Shown: positions 47,001 through 54,755, counted from the stretch's first letter. The stretch is 64,000 nt of DNA from Tenacibaculum sp. 190524A02b (GCF_964036645.1 NZ_OZ038525.1:4220001-4284000); one strand, 5' to 3'. The notes: generated by a model not told the origin, from the sequence alone. Numbers and translations: made by a program.

Positions 47001-48084
47001 AGATCAACTAGATGCCATTGATTCTATAACTTTAGGAAAATTGTTAATACCTATTTTAGCAAAAGCGGAACAAGAATATGTAGAACTCTTTATTGACGGA
47101 GAAGCTGAAGTGAGAGCTAAGGTAGAAGCGAAGAAAAAAGAAATGAAAGAAGGGAAGTCTGATTTAACTGGAGCTGCCCCAGATGTTAATCAGCAAATTT
47201 TACGAGAATCGAGCTTGCAAAAACCAACAGGAAAAACAAGAGGTAGAACAGAAGTTGGTGGAGGAACTACGGTATCACATCAAACTACAGGAAGTTTTGC
47301 TACCTATAAAGTTGAAAATATAGGAGAGTATAAAGATTTAGTAAATATAGGTGGAGATATAGCTAGTTTTTTTGAAGATAAAAAAGTACCAGGAGTAACA
47401 ACTAGTTATATGAATAACGCTATAAAAGGAATTTTGTCAACTGGTAACCCAACTTCAAGGAGTTCTAAAAAACAAGCATTGTTAAGGTTCTTAAAAAGTA
47501 AAGAAAGAGAATATAGAAATGGAGTTGGTAAAGGTAAAGATCCAAGAAAAGGAGTTCTAGATAAAATAGGCGTATATGAAAGAACTTTAAATAGATTGAT
47601 AGTTTTAGTACAAGAATTAGAGCCTATAAGACAAGACGGAATGGCTGCTACAACAGCTATGCAACATCAATTAGATAAGACGGATCCAAATAGAACACTT
47701 AATGATCAATTATCTCCAGACGGTAAAAATCCGATGACACCTAAAGGAGCTTCAATGCAACCTCAAGCTAAAGAAACAAAAGATAGAAAAACAACAAGAG
47801 AAGGAGCTGAACAAAAGAGATTTAAAAGAACAGGAGATATTTTTAAAGACTTTGCTAAAATGGCCGGGAATGTAGAGGTGTTTGTACCTGCTGAAGGAAC
47901 TTATGACTTAAAGCCATTAGAAAAACATTTAAGAGATTGGGTAAAATTAAAAATAGATTTTGATAATATTCCAAAAACAGACCCTAAATTAGCAGAAAAA
48001 GCACAAAAAGAAGTGGATGATGCTGAGAAAAAGTTTAAAGATGAAATAATGTTAATGATGTTAGACTATAACGGTAGAATGTAA
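44053..48084 (+). CDS. Giant eCIS effector candidate with pore-like and variable C-terminal parts
   Basis: This 1343-residue protein has, in order, a Lys/Pro/Ala-rich disordered region (about residues 1-340), charged helices and coiled coils (about 420-600), and hydrophobic helices. The hydrophobic helices lie near 610-660, 780-825 and 855-875, the second group with MIITKVIEAGIKWIMGLL. A very basic linker (about 880-930) and a C-terminal domain from about 1045 to the end complete it. The last part holds YKVENIGEYKDLVNIGGDIAS and was not assigned to a toxin family. The hydrophobic middle suits membrane insertion or translocation. Position after the DUF4157 gene and before an immunity-sized gene supports an effector. 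Activity is unknown. Confidence 0.7.
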   Translation: MFVAKQNNNKPSAKPTVKSNKFIPPKMKVVKPKDAQEATNKAKEKVQEAQPEKATTFFKPEAKATIPTKTGVKKEAAKGKPGTSNLALKTNKTEAAKKETKEPKETIVEIAPKKKEEVGKGKQKAKKEQVAKEGAQNIPKAPTRPQDDPAFKKQIKHTENVKTEQSQHPEPTTKVTEQKGASHLPAKAQSSKNNQQAFMTEMDETSKQERKPFTAESFKKTLKKNLDALENDLPSNSDEAKEFKKEKPIQKVKESISGEVTAQSDTLAGPMKNKAKQPLEDKGLPTTEAEPLQPVTPQKPPKPIVAKAAVPKPKTKQEISMEKESQSLDTYMDENKVTEKQLAKSNEPKFTTALDQKTQAQTEAKLAPINYKKKEKATLSKATKVATKDGAKGLDSMKAAKMLSEKNVLKGQQTGEKSDKDQQKEIYTAFENIYKETKKTVTEKLEKLSTGVDSYFSVQAENAKKTFEKNVEERLDDIYGWTTLDDKLFGEDTEAIERAFEIEKSKFIKTMDGVLDKIAEEVAKGLNEALEAIEEGKRKSKEKFESLDASQQKLAKDAFEEFNDQYASLEDTVYEKQDELAQDLANAYKKNVDSLRESFDEIKEKVSAGWIGAAFNALAGVVKTILKIKDLLLNLLAAAASAIGAIIADPIGFLSNLIKGIKQGFVDFGTNIKKHLIKGLIEWLTGSLGNVGITLPDNLFSLSGIFNLVAQMLGLTWDYFRSKAVKLLGEPVVAGMEKAVEIFKIVKKDGVKGLWEYIKEQFNNLKEMVMDAIRDMIITKVIEAGIKWIMGLLSPAGAFVKAAMMIIDIVKFFVERAAQIFELVTAFVNSIKALAAGNVKAVAKGIETALAKAIPVLIGFLASLLGITGLTAKVQKIIKKVRKKIDKAIDKIIKKAKKLFGRGKKGKKVSKDKLKEKDKNENEEKKDELKDIKKSLSKDIKKELKKGYGPKSLKKKIKQWKKKYKLKKLELKGGKLLLKLNPEDQLDAIDSITLGKLLIPILAKAEQEYVELFIDGEAEVRAKVEAKKKEMKEGKSDLTGAAPDVNQQILRESSLQKPTGKTRGRTEVGGGTTVSHQTTGSFATYKVENIGEYKDLVNIGGDIASFFEDKKVPGVTTSYMNNAIKGILSTGNPTSRSSKKQALLRFLKSKEREYRNGVGKGKDPRKGVLDKIGVYERTLNRLIVLVQELEPIRQDGMAATTAMQHQLDKTDPNRTLNDQLSPDGKNPMTPKGASMQPQAKETKDRKTTREGAEQKRFKRTGDIFKDFAKMAGNVEVFVPAEGTYDLKPLEKHLRDWVKLKIDFDNIPKTDPKLAEKAQKEVDDAEKKFKDEIMLMMLDYNGRM

Positions 48085-48087
48085 AAA

Positions 48088-48744
48088 ATGGAAAAAAAGT
48101 TTTTTTATAGATATATTTTAAAAAATGATTATTCTGATATTGAAATTTATGACAATATAGATAAAGTATGTAATCAACTTTATGCTAAAAAAAGAATACA
48201 GCTAAAGCAAATACCAGATGATTTAGAACAAGAGACCTTAATGAAAAGTTTTTTTATTGATGAAAATACAGGTACTAAAATTGTTTTAACTATAGATTAT
48301 TCTTTAAAAATGATGTACTTAGATTTATCCTCTTATGAAGAAAATATTTTCGATTGTACTCAAGAAATAATAGAAGAAAAGCTACAGATTAACTCATTAG
48401 CAGATTTAACTGAAATAAATTTAAAAGAAATAGAAGAAACTCCTGAAGCTTTATTAAAAATAGCGATAGGTACTTCTTTTTTAACCCCTTTCCCTAAAAA
48501 AGTTAAAGATTTTTTAGAAGTAAATATACATCATAAAGAAAATGAGATACAAAAACTATCGTTAGTAGCAATTTATAATACATTACGTAAAGAATTTATT
48601 CCTTGTTTAAAACAAAAAATTGAAAACACTCAAGAAATTAATTTTAAAGAGAGTATTAAAACTGTAATTAATGAGCTCGAAAAGTCTACGTTGGAAGAAG
48701 AGTTAATGAAGCTAACTGTAAGAAATAATAAAGCAAATATGTAA
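48088..48744 (+). CDS. Immunity or adaptor candidate for the giant effector
   Basis: This 218-residue acidic protein has no signal peptide or membrane segment and starts three bases after the effector stop. It is largely helical in its C-terminal half, with a beta-rich N-terminal part. Small genes immediately after toxins are often immunity proteins. eCIS against eukaryotes normally need none, so its presence hints at antibacterial activity, or it could be a loading adaptor. The family is not recognised. Confidence 0.5.
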   Translation: MEKKFFYRYILKNDYSDIEIYDNIDKVCNQLYAKKRIQLKQIPDDLEQETLMKSFFIDENTGTKIVLTIDYSLKMMYLDLSSYEENIFDCTQEIIEEKLQINSLADLTEINLKEIEETPEALLKIAIGTSFLTPFPKKVKDFLEVNIHHKENEIQKLSLVAIYNTLRKEFIPCLKQKIENTQEINFKESIKTVINELEKSTLEEELMKLTVRNNKANM

Positions 48745-48745
48745 A

Positions 48746-49567
48746 ATGAAAACAATTAACCAAATCAATGGCATACCCTTGCACTATGCAAGATTAACGA
48801 ACCATCCTTATGGAACAAGAGGAGAGCAACGCAACTTTTTAATAGAGGAAAACTTCTTAACCATATTAGAAAATGCACTTAAAGAAGTTTTTGAGAATTG
48901 TCCATTAGGAGTACCAGAAGTAATTACCACAGCGGGAATATTTGTAAATAAACCAGGGCAACATAGACACGGAAAAGCATTTGATTTAGATGCTATTTTT
49001 TGGGAGAATGAAACTTTAGTAACCACCAACTTTGTACACCAAAAAGAGTTGTATTTAGGTATTGAGTCTTTTCTAAGAAAACATTTCGGAATTGTATTGA
49101 ATTATTATTATCCTAATCACAAAGATCATTGGCATGTAGATACAAGTGTGCCTGTAGACTATAATCAAAGCTCAAAATCAGAAACCTTATATGTGCAACT
49201 AGCTTTAAAACATATTTACAAAGAAGAAATTTTAGTAGATGGTATTTGGGGTAGACAAACTTCTGGAATTGTAAAAGAAGTATTTAATAGATTAGGCATT
49301 CATACACCTATCACCACAAAAGCTAATTATATAAAGTTTTTAGATGTTACAGGAAAAGTAGCTTTTAAACTATGCGAAGAAAAAGCAACACCTATTCATT
49401 TATTAGATAATTTAAATGAAGTAATAGAAGATTTACCACAGCAAAATAAATTAGCAGTAAGAGAAGCATTAAATAGTTTTTTAGATCATCATGATACTGC
49501 AAATTGGTTAGGAGATTTATCAGATGAACATGATTTAGACACTATTATAGATAGTGTGTTAGTTTAA
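48746..49567 (+). CDS. M15/extensin-like peptidoglycan peptidase of the eCIS operon
   Basis: This 273-residue protein starts one base after the previous stop. Residues about 70-85 (QHRHGKAFDLDAIFW) and about 126-131 (DHWHVDT) form the HxxxxxxD...HxH zinc site of M15-type D-Ala-D-Ala or L-Ala-D-Glu peptidases, including extensin-like proteins. A peptidoglycan-binding-like segment (VDGIWGRQTSGIVKEV) follows at about residue 160. It lacks a signal peptide, as do eCIS and phage lysins. It may help release particles from the producer or perforate target walls. Confidence 0.78.
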   Translation: MKTINQINGIPLHYARLTNHPYGTRGEQRNFLIEENFLTILENALKEVFENCPLGVPEVITTAGIFVNKPGQHRHGKAFDLDAIFWENETLVTTNFVHQKELYLGIESFLRKHFGIVLNYYYPNHKDHWHVDTSVPVDYNQSSKSETLYVQLALKHIYKEEILVDGIWGRQTSGIVKEVFNRLGIHTPITTKANYIKFLDVTGKVAFKLCEEKATPIHLLDNLNEVIEDLPQQNKLAVREALNSFLDHHDTANWLGDLSDEHDLDTIIDSVLV

Positions 49568-49883
49568 TTTTAATTAGTAGTTAGTCTATCTAGTGTTTTG
49601 ATGTCACGTTGAGTGATTTTTCAGACTAAAAGGAAGAAAAATTGTATCGAGAAGAGATTAAATTAATCTTCTTGTTGTTTTTTACGGTTTACGAATAAGC
49701 TTTCCGGATAGGTCAGTTTTTTATGAAGTGTAAATGCAGTAAAAAAATGATAGAGAACAGTAATTTACACGAAATTATTATCTAAAAATAATTAGTTCGT
49801 AATAATAAATTCAAGATGTTATACCAGTTATTATTTTACAGTAATTTTAAGTGGTAAATGGTATTAGTATAAAAAATAAGAAA
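49568..49883. other. Noncoding stretch before the AAA+ ATPase gene
   Basis: About 315 bases without a supported gene. It contains GTCACGTTGAGTGATTTTTC at 49602 and ATTGTATCGAGAAGAG at 49643, the two halves of an imperfect hairpin element of a type often repeated between genes in flavobacteria. No clear promoter was found, although TAATTATTT-like A/T stretches are frequent. Confidence 0.55.
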
Positions 49884-51233
49884 ATGAACAATTTAGGAAT
49901 TATAGAAAATCAACAAACCACTTCTTTAAAAGACATTTGCAACTATTTAGAGGAGATGATAATTTATCGACTAACCCTAGAGTTAACTGATGAACTAATT
50001 CCTAAACCTTCATTAACACTAAAAAATAATGACTCCTACATAGCTGCCTTTATTAATAAACATGCTTTGACTGAACAAGAAGTTGTATTGTTATTATTAG
50101 CCATTATACCAGAAATATCACCAAATTTTATAAACGAAATAATAACTTCTTTTTTACCCAATGGAGGTGAGTTTCCTGAGTTTGGCGGTGTAAAAGGAAA
50201 AAACCACAGAGGCATTCTTCCCACAGGAGAAACCGCACTGTATATTTTATATGGTAATGCCATAGAAGAACGCTTAAAAGGATTACAATATTTACAAAAG
50301 GAATCATACCTATTTCAAAATACGATTCTAGAACTAGAAACGGTTCCTTTAGGAGAACCCGTAATTAGTGGGCGATTATTAATACAAGAAGAATACAAAA
50401 CAAAAATACTTACAGGTAAAGAAGTAAAACCAAAATTAAGTGCTTCTTTTCCCGCAAGTTTAGTTGAAACCACACTGTCTTGGGAAGATTTGGTACTAAA
50501 ACCTACTACCTTAAAAGAAGTAAAAGAAATAGAAGCTTGGTTGCAATGCAATGATATTTTGCTAAATGAATGGGGAATGAAAGACAAAATAAAACCAGGA
50601 TATCGAGTATTATTTTGGGGACCTCCCGGAACAGGAAAAACATTAACCGTAGGCTTGTTAGGAAAATACACCCAAAAAGAGGTATATCGAGTAGATTTAT
50701 CCATGGTTGTTTCTAAATACATAGGAGAAACCGAGAAAAACCTTTCTAAATTATTTGACAAAGCTAAAAATAAAGACTGGATTCTGTTTTTTGATGAAGC
50801 AGATGCCATTTTTGGGAAACGAACCAATGTAAGAGATGCACATGATAAGTATGCTAATCAAGAAGTATCCTATTTATTACAGCGAATAGAAGCACATCCA
50901 GGGTTAATAATTTTAGCTTCTAACTTTAAAAATAATATTGATACAGCATTCACCAGAAGATTTAATAGCATTATAGAATTTGAAACCCCTAGTTATGAAG
51001 AACGATTAGAACTTTGGAAAAAAAGCTTGCCAAAAGCGATAGCGCTAGAAGAAACCGTTTCTATAAAAGAACTGGCAAAAAAATACGGAATAACAGGAGC
51101 TAATATTATGAATATAGTACAATATGCCTGTTTAAAAACAATTCAAGGTGAATATGTAACCATTCAGAAACAATTTCTTTTAGAAGGTGTCAAAAGAGAA
51201 TATGCTAAAGAAGGGAAAACAATTAATATATAA
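49884..51233 (+). CDS. eCIS AAA+ ATPase (Pvc15-like)
   Basis: The open frame begins at GTG 49851, but ATG 49884 is preferred, giving 449 residues. A poorly conserved N-terminal domain (about 1-200) precedes a classical AAA+ module. It has Walker A GPPGTGKT near residue 252, Walker B WILFFDEADAIFG near 300 and arginine-finger region DTAFTRRFN near 350. In PVC-type systems the Pvc15 ATPase is needed for particle assembly or cargo loading. It is the last eCIS gene and is separated from the rest by a noncoding stretch. Confidence 0.9.
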   Translation: MNNLGIIENQQTTSLKDICNYLEEMIIYRLTLELTDELIPKPSLTLKNNDSYIAAFINKHALTEQEVVLLLLAIIPEISPNFINEIITSFLPNGGEFPEFGGVKGKNHRGILPTGETALYILYGNAIEERLKGLQYLQKESYLFQNTILELETVPLGEPVISGRLLIQEEYKTKILTGKEVKPKLSASFPASLVETTLSWEDLVLKPTTLKEVKEIEAWLQCNDILLNEWGMKDKIKPGYRVLFWGPPGTGKTLTVGLLGKYTQKEVYRVDLSMVVSKYIGETEKNLSKLFDKAKNKDWILFFDEADAIFGKRTNVRDAHDKYANQEVSYLLQRIEAHPGLIILASNFKNNIDTAFTRRFNSIIEFETPSYEERLELWKKSLPKAIALEETVSIKELAKKYGITGANIMNIVQYACLKTIQGEYVTIQKQFLLEGVKREYAKEGKTINI

Positions 51234-51263
51234 CCCTTAATGCCATTTCAAGCGTAAATTTAT

Positions 51264-51305
51264 TCAGCGAACTACGAGAAACCTTTAGCGAATTACTGTT
51301 TTTTG
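51264..51305 (+). repeat. Two units of the 21-bp AGCGAA repeat family
   Basis: TCAGCGAACTACGAGAAACC (51264) and TTAGCGAATTACTG (51285) are two consecutive units of the 21-bp array at 53203-54892. They lie just downstream of the ATPase stop. Confidence 0.7.
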
Positions 51306-51372
51306 CCTATCATACTCGGCACAGAAAGCATTTTTGCGCTAGCACTTTCACGGCATATCAACGCCATCTGGA
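51306..51372 (-). repeat. Dispersed repeat shared with the Rhs region
   Basis: GGCACAGAAAGCATTT, TGCGCTAGCACT and GCATATCA correspond, in reverse complement, to 19778-19851 (and in part to 17700-17742). The core AGAAAGCATTTCT is palindromic in the Rhs-region copies. Confidence 0.6.
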
Positions 51373-51444
51373 TTTTAAAAATAAAATAGTAAATTAATAG
51401 ACTCTAAAACTAAAGATTACTTTTCATAGGAGCCAATGTTGTAC

Positions 51445-51951
51445 TTAGTTGTTTTTCCACATTTTTTCAGAATCAACTTTTCTAAGCAGTTTTTTGTCAA
51501 GAGTATAGTATTCCCAAATTCCTTTCGGTTTTAAGTTTTCGTACTCACCAATTACTATATTAAATCCTTTTTTTGCCTCAAACTTTCCTCCGTTATGGAA
51601 TGCTTTAAATTCTTCCATTGAAAATTCAGGGTTGTTTTCTTGATTTCCCTCATAATAAGTTTTAAAACCAGCTACCATAAATCCATAATTATAAGTCAAG
51701 TCCGAATCATTTATATTCTCACTTAAAGTTCTAACATAGTTCTCTTTTCCAAGTATTGCTTGGGTGTATGCTAATCCAAGAATGTTTTTTTCAGTTTTTT
51801 TAATTCCATTAAGTTCTACAAAAAGAGAATGAGCTTTTTCAATTTTTAGTTCATACAAATTTGACCAAGCAAGTTTCTCTAAATCCTCGAAACTTTTTGT
51901 TGTACAAGAAGTTAAAATTATAAGTAAGATTGTGAATAATAGAACTCTCAT
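51445..51951 (-). CDS. Small lipoprotein with MORN-like C-terminus
   Basis: ATG at 51951 (MRVLLFTILLIILTSC) gives a 168-residue lipoprotein with a lipobox cysteine at about residue 16. A longer frame from 51969 is less likely. The C-terminal part, NLKPKGIWEYYTLDKKLLRK, is MORN-like. The middle may be helical. It lies between attC-like hairpins, so it may be a captured gene. The function is unknown. Confidence 0.6.
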   Translation of the reverse strand: MRVLLFTILLIILTSCTTKSFEDLEKLAWSNLYELKIEKAHSLFVELNGIKKTEKNILGLAYTQAILGKENYVRTLSENINDSDLTYNYGFMVAGFKTYYEGNQENNPEFSMEEFKAFHNGGKFEAKKGFNIVIGEYENLKPKGIWEYYTLDKKLLRKVDSEKMWKNN

Positions 51952-51964
51952 TTTTTTTCTGGCT

Positions 51965-52050
51965 AGCAATTAAGTAGAACGTTGCTTGTATGTTGCGTTT
52001 GCCTGCCGAAGGCGGCACATGCAATATACAAATTGTTAGGTGTGGTTATT
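51965..52050 (-). repeat. attC-like folded site between two minus-strand genes
   Basis: TTGTAT, TTGC and GCCT pair with AGGC, GCAA and ATACAA, giving a long, bulged hairpin at about 51986-52031. Read on the minus strand it begins with ACCTAAC (fits RYYYAAC) and ends near AACGTTCTAC, a weaker match to GTTRRRY. The layout after the stop of the gene at 52051 is that of an integron cassette recombination site. Confidence 0.45.
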
Positions 52051-52917
52051 TTAATTTCTGTTTTCCATTCTGCTTAGTAAGTATCTTGTAAATACAATAA
52101 GAGTATGATATCTAAATGTACAATCTTCTTCGTCGGATAGCCCTGGATGAGAGCCTGTCGGATGCAAACGCTTCCATAATCCATTTATGTATGGTGCATT
52201 AAGTCCATTTTTTGGAACTTCATTCAAATGTTCGTGTAATAAGACAGGATTTAAAATTGCAGAATTGGACAACCAAGTTATTGCATCTCCTATATTTGTA
52301 CAATTTCTTGCAGGGATTAAATTATTGCAAATTTCAATCATTAAAGACTCCAAGTACGTTCTGAATTGTCCGTTTGCCCCAGCCCAATTACCAATTGTGT
52401 GATTTTCAATTGCTTGCTCTAAATGTCCTTTGGCTGTATTAAATCCAAAATGATTTAGAAGTCTTATTAATTCGTTTTCAGTATTTGACTCTATTAATTC
52501 TTCAGGTAGTAAAGTAACTATTTGTTCATTTCGAATGGTAAATCCATCTCTTTTAATAGAATTAACAAGTCTTGAATTATGTTCAATGAAAAGTTTATTT
52601 AAATCTTGAGGAGTTTCTTCAAGAACTTCTCCCCAAAGGTTAGGTGGGTTTTGTTCTGGAATAGGATTTTCTCTAATATACTTTTCCAGAATATATTGAA
52701 CAGAATCTATTTGAATATTGTCAGTAAATGGTCCATTGATATTGTTGGCATCAAGGACTGAAAATATAATATTAGCTTTTTTTGCCTTTGATAATGGTGA
52801 TTCATTGATTTGGTCTGGTATTGCAATATTGAATGTTAAGGCAAAACGGTCTAGTTCTGCAGTTGTCCAGTTTTCAATATTGTGTGTTATTTCTAGTAAT
52901 GTTCTTTTATTTAGCAT
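52051..52917 (-). CDS. Hypothetical protein with abortive-infection-like C-terminus
   Basis: This 288-residue soluble, helical protein has an N-terminal half with the segment WTTAELDRFALTFNI. The C-terminal half carries AITWLSNSAILNP and a final GSHPGLSDEEDCTFRYHTL with FTRYLL. This ending resembles the Abi-C/HEPN-like domains of phage-defence proteins, although the match is only to its general pattern. It lies between attC-like sites in an accessory region, which fits a defence gene. No catalytic residues were identified with certainty. Confidence 0.45.
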   Translation of the reverse strand: MLNKRTLLEITHNIENWTTAELDRFALTFNIAIPDQINESPLSKAKKANIIFSVLDANNINGPFTDNIQIDSVQYILEKYIRENPIPEQNPPNLWGEVLEETPQDLNKLFIEHNSRLVNSIKRDGFTIRNEQIVTLLPEELIESNTENELIRLLNHFGFNTAKGHLEQAIENHTIGNWAGANGQFRTYLESLMIEICNNLIPARNCTNIGDAITWLSNSAILNPVLLHEHLNEVPKNGLNAPYINGLWKRLHPTGSHPGLSDEEDCTFRYHTLIVFTRYLLSRMENRN

Positions 52918-53202
52918 TGTTTATTTTAATTGCACCTAACGTTGTGGTAAACACCATTGTGTTTATCTCCACTATATTTACAAAGCTACTAGATTTTTTA
53001 CTAATTAAAAACCATAAAATAGTTCAATATCAATTTAAGCTCACAAACACTTTAATACTAAGTCAATAAACACAGCTATGATAAACCTACATTCAATAAA
53101 ATAAAAATTAGAATAAACGTATATTATTCGAATAATATACGTTTATCATATACATCAACAAAATAACCTTGTAAGAAGGTATCAATGGGCTATGGGAAAA
53201 CT
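52918..53202. other. Noncoding stretch with a cassette-type boundary
   Basis: CACCTAACGTTG at 52934-52945 is followed by the hairpin TAAACAC...GTGTTTA at 52951-52968. This is the same boundary motif as in the attC-like site at 51965. Further on, ATTATTCGAATAATATACG near 53123 forms a small palindrome. No gene is supported. Confidence 0.45.
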
Positions 53203-53362
53203 TCAGCGAACCGACTGCAAGCCTCAGCGAACCGACTGCAAGTCTCAGCGAACCGACTGCAAGTGTCAGCGAACTGACTGCAAGTGTCAGCGAACCGACT
53301 GCAAGTGTCAGCGAACCAACTGCAAGCCTCAACGAACCGACCGCAAGTCTCAGCGAACCGAC
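53203..53362 (+). repeat. 21-bp tandem repeat array, left part
   Basis: Seven full units and a partial eighth of TCAGCGAACCGACTGCAAG plus two variable bases. The open frames over it on both strands are due to the 21-base period. The IS at 53363 interrupts unit 8. Confidence 0.9.
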
Positions 53363-53435
53363 TGTCTTGTCCTAAAAAAAGTTTACATATTTTAGATTAA
53401 TCCTATAATACGTTTACATTTAATATTTAGTCCTA

Positions 53436-54335
53436 TTATTGGTTTACAATAATAGGATTTTTCTTATAATAACTCTTCCATAATTTTTCAACTTTTAAAT
53501 TGTTCTGATGTACTTGATTTGGAGTAAGGTTTCCAATGCTCATATGCGGTCTTTCTTCATTATATAATTTTACAACTTGATCCAGTAAACTCTTAGCCTC
53601 TTCAATATTATCAATTTTATAATCATTTAAGTATTCTTCTTTTATAATGCCATTAACTCTTTCTGCTATTGCATTTTCAAGAGGATCTCCATTTTCTGTC
53701 ATACTAATATTTATAGAGTTTTCCTTTAATAACTTTACATATTCATTACTACAATATTGTGTTCCTCTATCTGAATGATGTATTAATTTACAATGATTTG
53801 GCAAGTTAGATAATGCCATTTTTAAAGCTTTAATGGTTTCTGAGGTTTGTAAACTATAACCTAAATGATAACCAACAATCTTTTTTGAGTAAGCATCTGT
53901 TATAAAGCTTATATAACTAAAACTATTATTAAGCTTCCAATAAGTAATATCACTAACCCATAATTGATTAGGAGCTGTTGGAGCCATATTTTTAACTAGA
54001 TTAGAATATTTTTTAAATCTATGGAATGAGTTTGTAGTGATTGTTTGTTTCTTTTTCCTTCTAACTAACAGATGATTAGCACCAAGTATATCAAACAATC
54101 GATCTCTTCCCATCTTAATTTGATGTTCTAATAAAAAAGGTTGAAGCTTTTCATAAAGCTTTCTACCTCCCATATGACGATGATTTCGACGTATCTTCAG
54201 AACTTGTTTTACTATTAATTCTTCTTCAAAACATAACTGTTCTTTATACCAAAAATGTTGGTAATATGCTTGACGAGTCACACCAAGTAATCGGCAGAAC
54301 CTGCCTAAACTTACTTTGGGATAATTAGTTTTCAT
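53436..54335 (-). CDS. IS3-family transposase OrfB (DDE integrase)
   Basis: This 299-residue protein has an HTH_21 region and the integrase catalytic triad: D in WVSDITYWK, D in HHSDRGTQY and E in NAIAERVNG. It is related to, but clearly different from, the OrfB at 18230. The full-length frame suggests a recent element. Confidence 0.92.
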   Translation of the reverse strand: MKTNYPKVSLGRFCRLLGVTRQAYYQHFWYKEQLCFEEELIVKQVLKIRRNHRHMGGRKLYEKLQPFLLEHQIKMGRDRLFDILGANHLLVRRKKKQTITTNSFHRFKKYSNLVKNMAPTAPNQLWVSDITYWKLNNSFSYISFITDAYSKKIVGYHLGYSLQTSETIKALKMALSNLPNHCKLIHHSDRGTQYCSNEYVKLLKENSINISMTENGDPLENAIAERVNGIIKEEYLNDYKIDNIEEAKSLLDQVVKLYNEERPHMSIGNLTPNQVHQNNLKVEKLWKSYYKKNPIIVNQ

Positions 54336-54343
54336 CTCTTGGA

Positions 54344-54715
54344 TTACTTGGTATTGGACTTTTTTACAATCTTAATTTTTAGCTCTTTTTCAGTCAACTC
54401 TATCATTTTTTTATAAGTTTCAGCTAATAATTTAGCTTCTTCTAATTCTTTAAGTAAATCAGAATTAGATTTTTTAATGTTAGATTGACTCTTAGATTGT
54501 GACATAGTAGGTAAAGGTACAAAAGTAGATTTGGAATCATTATAACCAAATTCTCTTAACCAATAAGTAATTCGTGAATTACCAATTCTATATTTCTGTT
54601 CTATATCTCTACGAGTTGCTGTTCCTGTTAAAAACTCATTACAAACAAATCTTTTAAATTCTTCACTATATCTATTTTGCCACTTAGATGATGATGTCTT
54701 TGAATATCGTTCCAT
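54344..54715 (-). CDS. IS3-family transposase OrfA
   Basis: This 123-residue basic protein has an N-terminal helix-turn-helix (FVCNEFLTGTATRRDIEQKY, SRITYWLREFGY) and a C-terminal coiled coil (about residues 85-112). It ends eight bases before OrfB begins and occupies the 5' end of the element at 54755. Confidence 0.9.
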   Translation of the reverse strand: MERYSKTSSSKWQNRYSEEFKRFVCNEFLTGTATRRDIEQKYRIGNSRITYWLREFGYNDSKSTFVPLPTMSQSKSQSNIKKSNSDLLKELEEAKLLAETYKKMIELTEKELKIKIVKKSNTK

Positions 54716-54755
54716 TTAATTACATTTGAATGTAAACCTATTTCAGGACAAGACA

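Larger units (their letters stand above)
53363..54755 (-). mobile_element. IS3-family insertion sequence (second copy)
   Basis: The ends are TGTCTTGTCCT...GTTTACAT in inverted orientation, 26 bases with 23 matching. The element is 1393 bases with two transposase frames on the minus strand. GAC occurs on both sides (53360-53362 and 54756-54758) as a 3-bp target duplication. It lies inside one unit of the 21-bp array. Confidence 0.92.

Noticed and set aside
49851..49883. GTG at 49851 as start of the AAA+ ATPase
   Set aside because: The ATG at 49884 has a better local context and the extra residues are not family-like.
21537..51233. Prophage or type VI secretion system
   Set aside because: There are no capsid, terminase or integrase genes and no TssJLM membrane complex. 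DUF4255, Pvc11/12-like, DUF4157 and Pvc15-like ATPase genes identify an eCIS.
53108..53395. Open frames with seven-residue repeats on both strands of the 21-bp array
   Set aside because: A 21-base period keeps any frame open. The frames are interrupted by an IS, and there is no promoter or signal.
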